Source: Symbiodinium natans (Eukaryota; Sar; Dinophyceae; Suessiales; Symbiodiniaceae). Taken from it: DNA of 64,000 nucleotides. Below the pieces are notes generated by a model. That model saw nothing but the letters and a program-made list of their open reading frames with translations. It did no database searches and had not been told where the DNA came from. The stretch covers positions 207,001 to 271,000 of the forward strand of contig CAJNDS010002112.1 of assembly GCA_905221605.1 (NCBI GenBank), read 5' to 3'. Of this stretch, positions 31,392 through 39,735 are shown piece by piece. Numbering within the stretch: position 1 is the stretch's first letter; every line of letters begins with the position of its first letter. A program made the translations under genes and the position numbers.

Positions 31392-31815
31392 TCAGAGGCC
31401 TCCTGGCCGCTTGCAGCACTTCTCCAATCAGATCGGTCTGAGACCCTTGGTCTACCATTCGACCCGAAGTCGAAGTCGACGGCTGATACCCGTGTTTTTG
31501 CAACACTCGTAAAACAGTCACCTCCATTTCACGATCTATACCACCAGTCGCGTCCCAGTTCCTTTTTTCACCAGGCTTTGGCGATACAGAGACAGCACGT
31601 CCTTCAGCTTCAGCATTGCTAACCATATCCACATTGGGATTCATACCCACATTGGGGCTTTCCGCAACCAAGGCTTCTTCCAGATGTTCTTCAGCGCCGG
31701 GAATCACCTCTTCCAGCACCGCTCTTTCACCCAGAGACTCAGCTGCACCATTTCCAGCTCCACCATTCTGTCCACCATCCGAGGCAGGTTGGAGCCATCG
31801 CTTAGGAGAAGGCAT
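31309..31815 (-). CDS. LTR element ORF1, acidic/disordered 168-aa protein
   Basis: ATG at 31815 is the first ATG after the primer site on the sense strand. The product is rich in Gly, Ala, Glu and Asn near the N-terminus and contains a short helical part (MEVTVLRVLQKHGYQPS). No domain is recognised. The frame closes at 31309, but from about 31391 the +1 frame is open and continues as ORF2 (LKLGDPSSSSQGGGSGYEQK). The two frames therefore overlap by about 86 bases. Because the LTRs are almost identical, simple age-related decay is not an obvious explanation for the frame change. Confidence 0.6.
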   Translation of the reverse strand: MPSPKRWLQPASDGGQNGGAGNGAAESLGERAVLEEVIPGAEEHLEEALVAESPNVGMNPNVDMVSNAEAEGRAVSVSPKPGEKRNWDATGGIDREMEVTVLRVLQKHGYQPSTSTSGRMVDQGSQTDLIGEVLQAARRPLNKIKARGSIFEFPRWWKRLRTEGCGQL

Positions 31816-31870
31816 TGCTTCTTGATCCCAAAGATCTTAAGACAACACTCAACCGCAGGGAACCTAATTT

Positions 31871-31882
31871 GGGCTCATAACC
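31871..31882 (-). promoter_or_regulatory. Primer-binding site, half-tRNA(iMet) type
   Basis: GGTTATGAGCCC directly abuts the 5' LTR. It is complementary to an initiator-tRNA anticodon-loop sequence GGGCTCATAACC. Priming from an internal tRNA(iMet) fragment is the known Drosophila copia arrangement. Confidence 0.75.
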
Positions 31883-32169
31883 TACGGGGGCAACCGAAAG
31901 GGAACAGGAAAAGAAACCAACCCTCAGCAGTCGCCTATATGGATTTCCCAGATCGAACCAGAAAGAAGAACACCCACCCCTAAGGGGACAGGTTAAGGGA
32001 GAAGGGACGGGACTACTCCAACCCGTTAAACCCGACCCCAGGCGTACGTACTTTTTCAACAAAAGCTGACGGCTCTTGGCCATCTTGAGCCAAATAAGAT
32101 TTCCGGGTTCATTGACCCTTCCAACCCTCAACACTAACTCCTTTCTACAATACCAATTGCAGCTCCGCA
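31883..32169 (-). repeat. 5' LTR of the retroelement
   Basis: 287 bp, starting TG and ending CCCCCGTA on the minus strand. At about position 75-97 it contains TATTTGGCTCAAG immediately followed by ATGGCC. TTTGGCTCAAG equals the last 11 bases of the dinoflagellate spliced leader. Confidence 0.88.
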
Positions 32170-32214
32170 CCCTAAACCCTAAACCCTAAACCCTAAACCC
32201 CCAAAAAGCCCCCT

Positions 32215-32311
32215 TAGACCTCTTCCGAGGGGCCGCCTCCAGGCCAAGGTCGGCGACTTGCCGGCGCAGGCGCTCGGCCTCCGCCTCCGCCGCCGCGCGG
32301 CCTTGGGGGCT
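32215..32311 (-). CDS. Unidentified Ala/Glu/Arg-rich coiled-coil exon
   Basis: The minus strand reads LSPQGRAAAEAEAERLRRQV then ADLGLEAAPRKRSKG. Strong helical, coiled-coil-type periodicity and high GC at codon position three mark it as coding. It lies 45 bp outside the LTR element, so the element may sit inside an intron of this gene. Confidence 0.55.
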
Positions 32312-32319
32312 CAGGGTTT

Positions 32320-33040
32320 GGGAGGTTATTGTGTAGGGTTTAGGGTTTAAATTTGGGTTTAGGGTTTAGAGTTTGGGAGTGGAAGTTGTAGAGTTTAGTT
32401 AGGGTTTCGGAGTTTAGGAGCGTAGGAGTTGAGTCGGGTTGAGGGGATTCTTCTAGTTTTGGGGTATAACTTGCTTGCTTGTTACTTAGATTGATGTGGT
32501 TGTTCTTGTTATCGCTGTTGATATTGGTGCTGTTGCTACCTGGAAGAAACGGGTACAAGCCTAGGGCCTGGGTGAAGTGCAAGACTCCTTAGACAGCCAG
32601 AGCAGGAAATGCTTTCAAAGCTCCCCCCCTTCGGTTTTGGGTTCAGGGTTGAGGCTTTAGGGTTCTGAGGCTTTAAGCCACAAACTTGGGCGGCGCCGCC
32701 CAAGATTTTAAACTTTCTAGGGGTTCTGGGGCTTAGGAATTGGGCGCGGGCAAGCAAACTTCAAGCTTTTAGGCTGTAAATCATGGACACACGAAAAGAA
32801 ACCTAACAGTATAAAAGAGAATAGAATACAAACATATACGTACAAGCATAGCTACATAAACATATATATATATATATATATAATATCTATACGCACATAC
32901 ATACATATATATATATATATACATACATATATACATATATATATATAAACCCGAAACCCTAGACCCTAAACTCGCAATATTATGTGTACATATACACACA
33001 TATTGATTTATATGTCTTTATATTTAAGTATGCAAGCATC
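32320..33040. other. Spacer with TA tracts
   Basis: Unique sequence with scattered telomere-like units and TA-rich tracts at 32860-32945. No gene recognised. Confidence 0.5.
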
Positions 33041-33051
33041 CATGTGCAGAT

Positions 33052-33140
33052 ATTCTATCAGGCCCGCGCGGGTCAGCGTGGCACAATACTCGGCCGCAGC
33101 ACAGGAACGCCAAAGATGCTCTCCAGCGCATGAAGCCTTG
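33052..33140 (-). CDS. Exon candidate
   Basis: The minus strand reads TRLHALESIFGVPVLRPSIV before a stop. An alternative frame (DKASCAGEHLWRSCAAAEYC) is also open. GC-rich against AT-rich flanks. Confidence 0.35.
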
Positions 33141-33936
33141 TCAGTCTTGGGGGTGGGGTTTAGGGTTTAGGGCTTTGGGCTTATAGGGGTCAGGGTTTAG
33201 GCTTTACCTACAGCCTCACTTGGTATAAGCAACTTGTAAGTACGGCCATAAGCAACACGCAAGTATCGTGCAAGCAATGTGGCCGGCAGGATAGAACTTC
33301 CATAAGTTGAGGTATCCTTCTTAGAGCCTGACTTATAAACAACCTGCCACCTTCCCTGAGCCTCCAAGTAGAGAACTTCAGGCAGCTACAGGTAGGAAGC
33401 TTGGGGTTCAATTCTTACTGGTAGGAAGCTTAGGGTTTAGGGTGTGGGCTGCTAGCATCTTGCCCATTGGCAGGCACGGAGCTTTGAACCAGCGAGGCCA
33501 CTTCGAGGCTAGGAGCAACAAGGAGAGGTCCCGCCTGCCCCTAGTAAGCCCGAATCCAGGTTTTCGGCGCACTGAAAATCGTAATATGACTAGTCGTGGG
33601 AGGACGACTTTCTGACAATCAAAGAAAGATGGGGCCCAGAATGACGATGGCAATAACTACAAGCAAAACTTCGAACATGAATAAATAACCATATATACAT
33701 GTATATATATATATATACACTTCTTCATTTCGTTATATGGTAGTTGATCTAAATACCTGTTCCACCCGAAATACCCTGCATGACCCCCTGTGAAGGACCT
33801 TTAGTTCCCCCATACAAAATATATCATATTATGTAGAGGCAAACAAGTGAATTTCGAATAGCAATTGACACTAAACATAAACTTACAAACATACATATAT
33901 CTTTTTGTGTGTGTGATTTTATATTTATAAGAATGT

Positions 33937-34018
33937 ATGTACTGGCTGACCACAGTCCCTCTTCAGGCGTCACTGGGCACCAGGCACATTTCTTGCACAA
34001 CTCCTCAGCCACTGTCCT
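33937..34018 (-). CDS. Cys-containing exon candidate
   Basis: The minus strand reads RTVAEELCKKCAWCPVTPEE then GLWSAS. The C-x2-C-x2-C arrangement could be part of a metal site. It is the most downstream of three same-strand exon-like blocks up to 34316. Confidence 0.45.
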
Positions 34019-34078
34019 CGTGCATGCAACTGCGCGGCTTTAGGCTTAGGGGTTTGACTTCAAAACTCTAGCCGTGAT

Positions 34079-34148
34079 TGTTCGGCGCGGCCGCTGGACG
34101 CAGCCCCGCAATCTGAATCATCATCGTCCTCCTCCTGCTCAGCATAGG
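34079..34148 (-). CDS. Acidic exon candidate
   Basis: Minus strand: YAEQEEDDDDSDCGAASSGR then AEQ. Typical acidic disordered segment; same strand as its neighbours. Confidence 0.45.
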
Positions 34149-34235
34149 GACCTGTACTCTAGCCCAAATAGGGAACACCAGGTTGTTAGCCTACTGCCCT
34201 GAACCCTAAACCCTAAACCCTAAACCCTAAAAGGT

Positions 34236-34316
34236 TCGTAGGTCCTGGCTTGCCGGTGCCGTGCGCGGAGCTCGCTGAGCGCTGCGGGGCCTCCGTAGCC
34301 AAATGCGGGGCATTTA
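34236..34316 (-). CDS. Exon candidate
   Basis: Minus strand: PAFGYGGPAALSELRARHRQ then ARTYE, GC-rich, between telomere-like arrays at 34201-34230 and 34336-34471. Confidence 0.45.
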
Positions 34317-34335
34317 GGGCTCACGAACTGCGGGG

Positions 34336-34471
34336 AGTTTAGGGTTTAGGGTTTAGGGTCAGGGTTTAGGGTTTAGGGTTTAGGGTTTAGGGTTTAGGGT
34401 TTAGGGTTTAGGGTTTAGGGTTTAGGGTTTAGGGTTTAGGGTTTAGGGTTTAGGGTTTAGGGTTTAGGGTT
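34336..34471. repeat. Telomere-like array (TTTAGGG)n
   Basis: About 19 units, one with a TTT deletion (GGGTCAGGG). Confidence 0.95.
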
Positions 34472-34550
34472 AAGGAACTGGATACCAACATCCAAGCATC
34501 CACCACCTTATGGAATAACTGCTGAATCATGCTTAACATGCATGGAAAAA

Positions 34551-34658
34551 ATGTGAGGATTTCCAAAAATAGGGGTACCCCTTATATATGCCACAAAATG
34601 CTGTATAATCCTTCTAAAGGAGGCTTTAAAGAAGGGTACCCCCTTTATCGGAAACCCC
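34551..34658. mobile_element. Short inverted-repeat element, family F
   Basis: GGATTTCCAAAAATAGGGGTA ... GGGTACCCCCTTTATCGGAAA ends. It overlaps nothing coding and lies just downstream of the ankyrin gene. Confidence 0.6.
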
Positions 34659-34689
34659 CACGTAGACGAATGGCTGGTGTAGGTTATCC

Positions 34690-34740
34690 TTGAGCTGACA
34701 TGAGAAATGGCATGGCTCCCTCGGCTTGGGCCAGGTCCTT
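34690..34740 (-). pseudogene. Residual 3' end of the ankyrin gene beyond a premature TAG
   Basis: In frame after the TAG: KDLAQAEGAMPFLMSAQG then TAA. This completes repeat 15 and starts a 16th. One change (GAG to TAG) would explain the stop, so loss of the tail looks recent. Confidence 0.65.
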
Positions 34741-36561
34741 CTACGCGCCAAACTCCAGCAACAAACGCGCCACTTCCAAGTGGCCCTTGCGAGCTGCGAT
34801 GAGAAATGGCGTGGCTCCATCCGCCCTGGCCAGGTCCTCGTCCGCACCAAACTCCAGCAACAAACGCGCCACTTCAAAGTGGCCGTTCTGCGCTGCGAAG
34901 AAAAGTGGTGTGGCTCCATCTGCTTTGGCCGCGTCCTTGTCCGCACCAAACTCCAACAACAAACGCATCACTTCCAAGTGGCCGCTGTGAGCTGCGATGA
35001 GGAGAGGCGTGGCTCCACCTGTTGCAGCCAGCTCCTTGTCCGCACCAAACTCCAGCAACAAACGCGTCACTTCCAAATGGCCCTCCAGAGTTGTGATGAA
35101 CAGTGGCGTGGCTCCACTAGTTTTGGCCAGGTCCTTGTCTGCACCAAACTCCAACAACAAACGCGCCACTTCCAAGTGGCCGTTTTGAGCTGCGGCGAAA
35201 AGTGGCGTGGCTCCATTTGCTTTGGCCAGGTCCTTGTCCGCGCCAAACTTCAACAACAAACGCGCCACTTCCAAGTGGCCGTTCTGAGCTGCAATGTGAA
35301 GTGCCGTGGCTCCATCTGCTTGGGCAAGGTCCTTGTCTGCACCAAACTCCAAAAACAAACGCGCCACTTCCAAGTGGCCGTTCTGAGCTGCAATGAGAAG
35401 AGGCGTGGCTCCATTTGCTTCGGCCAGGTCCTTGTCCGCACCAAATTCCAACAACAAACGCGCCACTTCCAAGTGACCGTACTGAGCTGCGGCGAAAAGT
35501 GAAGTGCGTCCATCTGCTTTGGCCAGGTCCTTGTCAGCACCAAAATCCAACAACAAACGCGTCACTTCCAAGTGGCCGTTGTGAGCTGCGACGAGAAGTG
35601 GCGTGGCTCCACTTGATTTGGCCAAGTCCTTGTCCACACCAGACTCCAACAACAAACGCGCCACTTCAAAGTGGCCGTTCTGAGCTGCGAAGAAAAGTGG
35701 CGTGGCTCCACTAGTTGTGGCCAGAACCTTGTCCGCACCGAACTCAAACAACAAGCGCGTCACTTCCAAGTGGCCATTGTAAGCTGCGATGAGAAGTGGC
35801 GTGGCTCCATCTGCCCTGGCCAGGTCCTTGTCCGCACCAAACTCCAGCAGCAGACGCGCCACTTCCAAGTGGCCGTTCTGAGCCGCGAAGTAAAGTGGCG
35901 TGGCTCCACTTGTTTTGGCCAAGTCCGTGTCCGCGCCAAACTCCAGCAACAACCGCACCACTTCCAAGTGGCCTTTCTGAGATGCGAAGAGAAGTGGCGT
36001 GGCTCCATCTGCTTTGGCCAGGTCCTTGTCTGCACCAAACTGCAATAGCAATCTTGCCACTTCCAAGCGCCCTCGCTGAGCTGCGACAAACAAGGGCGTG
36101 GCTCCATGGTCATCTGTTTGGTTGATACCTGCACCAGATTCGAGCAGCAACCCTGTGGCGACCTTCCTGCCAGACCTAGCTGCAACATGTAACGCTGTCA
36201 TGTTGTGTTGTGCCACTAAGCTTGGATCTTGGGGTCGCTGCAAAATTGTTTCTAGTTCTGTTGGCTGGCCTGCTTCCACTGCATGGAACAGCCTCTTGAC
36301 ATGATCGCGAGAGGTCTCGGCAAAGTCCAAAATTAACAGGTGCAACAGGCAAGGTGCTTTCAGAACCGCCTCGTCGGGCAAAGTTTGCCCGTCTTCTTGC
36401 ACGAGCCGTTGTCGAAACCGAGGATGTCCACAAAGCCTTTGGAGATGGAGCTTTAGGGCACGCACGTGGCCCACAGCAGTGTCGCCGGTAACGCTCAGCA
36501 ACTCCTCCGGCTCCAAGCACGCCACCTCTCGGCCCGTAGCCATCATCTGAATCCTTAACAT
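34741..36561 (-). CDS. Ankyrin-repeat protein with ubiquitin-like N-terminus
   Basis: Single-exon gene of 606 codons from the ATG at 36561 (MLRIQMMATGREVACLEPEE). The first 85 residues resemble the ubiquitin-like leader common in dinoflagellate ankyrin proteins (GDTAV...LKLHLQRLCG, then LVQEDGQTLPDEAVL). About 15 ankyrin repeats of exactly 33 residues follow, with consensus GATPLxxAAQNGHLEVARLL-LEFGADKDLA. The 99-bp DNA units are so similar that the array has clearly homogenised. The frame ends at TAG in repeat 15, where ADKD is expected; past it the same frame continues KDLAQAEGAMPFLMSAQG and stops at about 34690. The absence of introns hints at a retrocopy. Role: protein-protein interaction scaffold, partner unknown. 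Confidence 0.85.
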   Translation of the reverse strand: MLRIQMMATGREVACLEPEELLSVTGDTAVGHVRALKLHLQRLCGHPRFRQRLVQEDGQTLPDEAVLKAPCLLHLLILDFAETSRDHVKRLFHAVEAGQPTELETILQRPQDPSLVAQHNMTALHVAARSGRKVATGLLLESGAGINQTDDHGATPLFVAAQRGRLEVARLLLQFGADKDLAKADGATPLLFASQKGHLEVVRLLLEFGADTDLAKTSGATPLYFAAQNGHLEVARLLLEFGADKDLARADGATPLLIAAYNGHLEVTRLLFEFGADKVLATTSGATPLFFAAQNGHFEVARLLLESGVDKDLAKSSGATPLLVAAHNGHLEVTRLLLDFGADKDLAKADGRTSLFAAAQYGHLEVARLLLEFGADKDLAEANGATPLLIAAQNGHLEVARLFLEFGADKDLAQADGATALHIAAQNGHLEVARLLLKFGADKDLAKANGATPLFAAAQNGHLEVARLLLEFGADKDLAKTSGATPLFITTLEGHLEVTRLLLEFGADKELAATGGATPLLIAAHSGHLEVMRLLLEFGADKDAAKADGATPLFFAAQNGHFEVARLLLEFGADEDLARADGATPFLIAARKGHLEVARLLLEFGA

Positions 36562-36700
36562 CGCTGCGACACTGAAGCGGGATGTCGCTCGACCCCTACT
36601 GGGGCTGGTAACCAAGAAGCCAGAAGAATGTGCACTTTCTTTTGTGGCTGATCTGAAGGATAAATGTGTAGGTCATGTTGCAGAAGGCTACCCTAAGACC

Positions 36701-36799
36701 CTACTCCCCTTCGAACCTTAACAAACACAATTTGTTTTAGATATCCTCTTGGGTTGTATATAAACAAAAATATAAAACAACTCCCAAGGGGGATATAGA
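36701..36799. mobile_element. Short inverted-repeat element, family A (copy 7)
   Basis: CTACTCCCCTTCGAACCTT ... ACTCCCAAGGGGGATATAG, 140 bp upstream of the ankyrin start codon. Confidence 0.8.
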
Positions 36800-37218
36800 T
36801 GAACCCTCAACCCTAAACCCAAAAACTTGCCCTGAACCCTAAACCCTAAACCCTAAATAGAAGAAAGTTTCACACGCAACCCAAACCCTGGGCCCTAAAC
36901 CCTAAACAGAGCTTCGAGGAGCAGCGGAGCTGATCCGATTTGAGTGAGTAGGTGAGGGTTTAGGGTTTAGGGTTGAGGGTTTAGGGGTTAGGGGTTAGGG
37001 TTTACGGTTTAGGGTTTAGGGTGAGCGAGTGACAGCCAGGATTGTGCTCCGGCAACGGAAACGTTCCCTACCGTGGGGGATTTGATCTAGACGCGTAGGC
37101 CAACAAGGCTTCAAAACTTGAACCCTTGTCATGAGCCCCAAAGCCGCCTCAGAAAAGAAAACCCTCAACCCTTAACTTCCTTAACCCCTGAGCCCCTCAC
37201 CATCTCTAGGAACTCCTG

Positions 37219-37332
37219 TACCCAATGAGCCCAATACTCCTCAACTAAGCAGACAGAACCTAAATCATATGAAGGATCCCTATATAACTTAAGGTAGATT
37301 CCTTAACTAAGGGGTATTGGGCTCATTGAGTA
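37219..37332. mobile_element. Short inverted-repeat element, family G (copy 1)
   Basis: Terminal inverted repeat TACCCAATGAGCCCAATACT ... GTATTGGGCTCATTGAGTA, at least 19 bases with few mismatches. Immediately followed by a family D element. Confidence 0.85.
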
Positions 37333-37436
37333 ATATAGGGGCCTTAATAATTAGCATAGTTTTTTGGGGGTATTATGGTATAATTACAAAGGGACCATAA
37401 GGGAATACTACTCGTAATTTTTTCGACCCCTATATT
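37333..37436. mobile_element. Short inverted-repeat element, family D (copy 3)
   Basis: ATATAGGGGCCTTAATAA ... TTTTTCGACCCCTATAT. Clean copy that defines the family ends. Confidence 0.8.
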
Positions 37437-37448
37437 ACTCCTCTCACC

Positions 37449-37537
37449 CTAAACCCTGAACCCTAAACCCTGAACCCTAAACCCTAAACCCTAAACCCTA
37501 AACCCTAAACCCTAAACCCTAAACCCTAAACCCTAAA
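37449..37537. repeat. Telomere-like array (CCCTAAA)n
   Basis: About 12 units, the first few alternating CCCTGAA. Confidence 0.95.
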
Positions 37538-37547
37538 AGGCTTTGGC

Positions 37548-37591
37548 CTGAACATGTCCGGCAGAGGTCGCCGATGGTGGTTGCGCCGCAG
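37548..37591 (-). CDS. Unidentified basic exon
   Basis: Minus strand: TGCCGCAG|CTGCGG acceptor, TTCAG|GCCAAAG (GC) donor, 44 bases encoding LRRNHHRRPLPDMF plus two bases. Bounded within 15 bp by a telomere-like array. Confidence 0.45.
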
Positions 37592-37649
37592 CTGCGGCAG
37601 ACCGGCCGGAGCAACCGGCCTAAAGTGCAGGGTCCATTTCTTTGAATGG

Positions 37650-37775
37650 CAATTTGGGGTTTAGGGTTTAGGGTTTAGGGTTTGGGGTTTAGGGTTTAGG
37701 GTTTAGGGTTTGGGGTTTGGGGTTTGGGGTCTAGGGTTTGGGGTTTAGGGTTTAGGGTTTGGGGTTTAGGGTTTT
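37650..37775. repeat. TTTAGGG / TTTGGGG mixed array
   Basis: Alternating GGGTTTA and GGGTTTG units, the second resembling a Tetrahymena-type repeat but clearly variants within one array. Confidence 0.9.
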
Positions 37776-38109
37776 GAGTGAGTCAGAGGCCTGAGCACTT
37801 GAGCCCAAAACACGCCTCAGGGCTTCCACCCTAAGGCACTCTGCAGCCTGAAAGCTTGTTTCCACCCTAAACCCTAAACCCTAAACCCTCCCTAAACCCT
37901 AAACCCTAAACAGTAAACCTTTTCAACCCTAAACCCTAAACAATGACGCCTTTCTCAACCTCGGGTCGAAGCTTTTGCAGCTTTGGCCCCGGCCTAGGGG
38001 TCCGGGAGCCCGCGAGGAAGAGGAGCTGGGCCTGCCAGGAGATGGGCACTTAGGGTTTAATTAGGGTTTAGGGCTTAGGGTTTAGGGTTTAGGGTTGCAG
38101 CGTCGTGGG

Positions 38110-38216
38110 TACCCAAAAACACCCCTTAACTAAGGAATAGACCTTAGGTTATATAGGGATCCTTAATATGGTTTAAGGTATATTCCTGAGTTAAGGGGTA
38201 TTGGGCTCTTTGGGTA
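38110..38216. mobile_element. Short inverted-repeat element, family G (copy 2)
   Basis: TACCCAAAAACACCCCTTAAC ... GTTAAGGGGTATTGGGCTC, with interior GGTTATATAGGGATCCTTAA shared with copy 1. Confidence 0.75.
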
Positions 38217-38756
38217 GAACTATAGGGTTCTATAGGGACGGCAACCTATCTTTTGACCTTAGTTAAGGTACTTTTTCCCTGCTCATTACTACCCATGACC
38301 CTTCACGCAGAAGGCTTACTTAGCGGCTGGATATGGAGGATGGTTTAGGGTTTTGAGGAGTTGAGGGGCTGGGGGCTTATAGAGCTCAATAGTCTTGGAG
38401 ATTTGGGAGTTGAGGGAGTTGGGGGTTTCGGAACAGTGCTGGGAAGGATTTCGGGTGTATGGGAAAGGGAATGAGCCGGCTAGGCTTAGGGCGTTAAACC
38501 CTAAACCCGCCTCTCTCTCCCTTGCCCACGTACACGTACCCTGTATTCAGGTTCGTACCCTATATTAGGGTTTAGGGTACCAGTTCTTTGTAAGGAAGTA
38601 TAGAGGGCCTGAGGTACAGTACAAAAATGTAACCCATCCCTCCGGGAATCAGCTGCGACCCACTACAACCTAAGCCCGAGACCCAAACTTGGCAATCCAG
38701 GGAGTCAAACTCGCCCACCTGAACGTGAAATGCCCCCGCAGAAGCAGGAATCCGAC

Positions 38757-38864
38757 TTCAAGGCTCATGGGCAGTCATAAGTAGACTTCTGAATACCTTA
38801 CTTCAGGTCATAATGTAGGTTCCCGTACTTACAACCCTACTTATAGCTGCCATGAACCTTCAAG
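38757..38864. mobile_element. Short inverted-repeat element, family C (copy 2)
   Basis: CTTCAAGGCTCATGGGCAGT ... AGCTGCCATGAACCTTCAAG. Confidence 0.75.
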
Positions 38865-38879
38865 CAACCAGTGACGAGT

Positions 38880-39000
38880 CAGATGGCTTACTGTAAGCCA
38901 TGGCATGGTGCCTTGGAACTGCGTGGAGCCACGGGCTCACGTCCAGCGTTGGCCTTGGAGAAGATGCCCACAAGAGGATGGGGACAAAGCGATGGTCGGG
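38880..39000 (-). CDS. Exon candidate
   Basis: The minus strand reads PHPLVGIFSKANAGREPVAP then RSSKAPCHG. The opposite strand is open too, so strand is uncertain. Confidence 0.3.
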
Positions 39001-39039
39001 TGAACAGGGTTTAGGGTTTAAGGTTTCGGGTTTACAGGG

Positions 39040-39180
39040 GATTCATTTACGACATTTTGCGTCAAGACAAGGGCGTACTTGTAGAAAACAGCATACATTG
39101 CGAGAGCTGCGGGTCTGAGCCCGTAGCGAGCAGCGCTAAGTTTACCAGCCACAAGCACAAGGGTTTTCGAGGGGTTTAGG
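39040..39180 (-). CDS. Unidentified exon, hydrophobic C-terminal part
   Basis: Minus strand: SKTLVLVAGKLSAARYGLRP then AALAMYAVFYKYALVLTQNV and VNES. The middle part could span a membrane once. Composition and length support coding; family unknown. Telomere-like units at both edges. Confidence 0.5.
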
Positions 39181-39319
39181 GCTGGAAGGTGACTAATTTC
39201 TGCTTCAGGGTGTCGGGCTAAGGCCTTAGGCATTTAGGGCCGCAATCAGAAAGACCTTTGTCGGCTCAGACACCAATCTACGGCTAAACCCTAACACCTG
39301 ACAGAACCGTAAAATCGAA

Positions 39320-39735
39320 TTCGAACCCTTACTCCATATCTTTCTATTTTTGTTTCATTTGAAACCTCTTCCACCAACAACAGCAACACCTCTCTCTCTT
39401 TGTTTATTACTAACTCTATATCTTTCTATTTTATATCACCAACTGAACTTGAATATTATTTGATTCATTAGATTTGTTATTTGTGTTTGATACCAATTCT
39501 CTTTATTATTTTGTGTACACATATATATATGCATTATTATTGGGTATTATTAAAATATATTTATCATGTGTATCAAAATTATTGCATAATCAATTTAAAC
39601 CTGTAAGTGTTTGTTGTAATATACTTTTAGTATATATAAACCAGATAATTTATTTTTCAATCATTTAAAAGTAAAATGCTTCCTTATTTCTATGATTGTA
39701 TTTGAAATAAGATGTACTAAATTTTCAACACTACA
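39320..39735. other. AT-rich island
   Basis: About 410 bases of strongly AT-rich sequence without telomere-like units, in a GC-balanced neighbourhood. ATATCTTTCTATTTT occurs twice, about 80 bp apart (39336 and 39418). A 64-codon plus-strand frame (39474-39668) is hydrophobic (YALLLGIIKIYLSC), but AT bias alone could explain it. Organelle-derived DNA is possible but not shown. Confidence 0.6.

Larger units (their letters stand above)
25958..32169 (-). mobile_element. Complete non-autonomous LTR retroelement, 6,212 bp
   Basis: Two 287-bp direct repeats (25958-26244 and 31883-32169) differ at one base. Read on the minus strand, the 5' LTR begins TGCGGAGC, and GGTTATGAGCCC follows it, resembling the half-tRNA(iMet) primer site of Ty1/copia elements. 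A purine tract (AGGACAGGGGGAG) precedes the 3' LTR. TAGGG flanks both outer edges as a 5-bp target duplication. The 5.6-kb interior has three sense ORFs and no recognisable protease, integrase, reverse transcriptase or RNase H. The near-identical LTRs mean recent insertion. It is best described as a large gag-like, pol-less element dependent on another element's enzymes. Confidence 0.88.

Noticed and set aside
26800-31983. Numerous plus-strand frames of 60-181 codons across the LTR element
   Set aside because: Antisense shadows of the three minus-strand ORFs; no domains or supporting signals.
34741-34743. Genetic-code change reading TAG as sense
   Set aside because: Only two TAG interruptions are seen, no conserved gene here uses TAG internally, and simple nonsense mutations suffice; kept only as a test under the ORF3 finding.
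34700-36304. Plus-strand frame of 258 codons and other frames in the ankyrin region
   Set aside because: The 99-bp periodic ankyrin DNA keeps other frames open; their products are periodic shadows.
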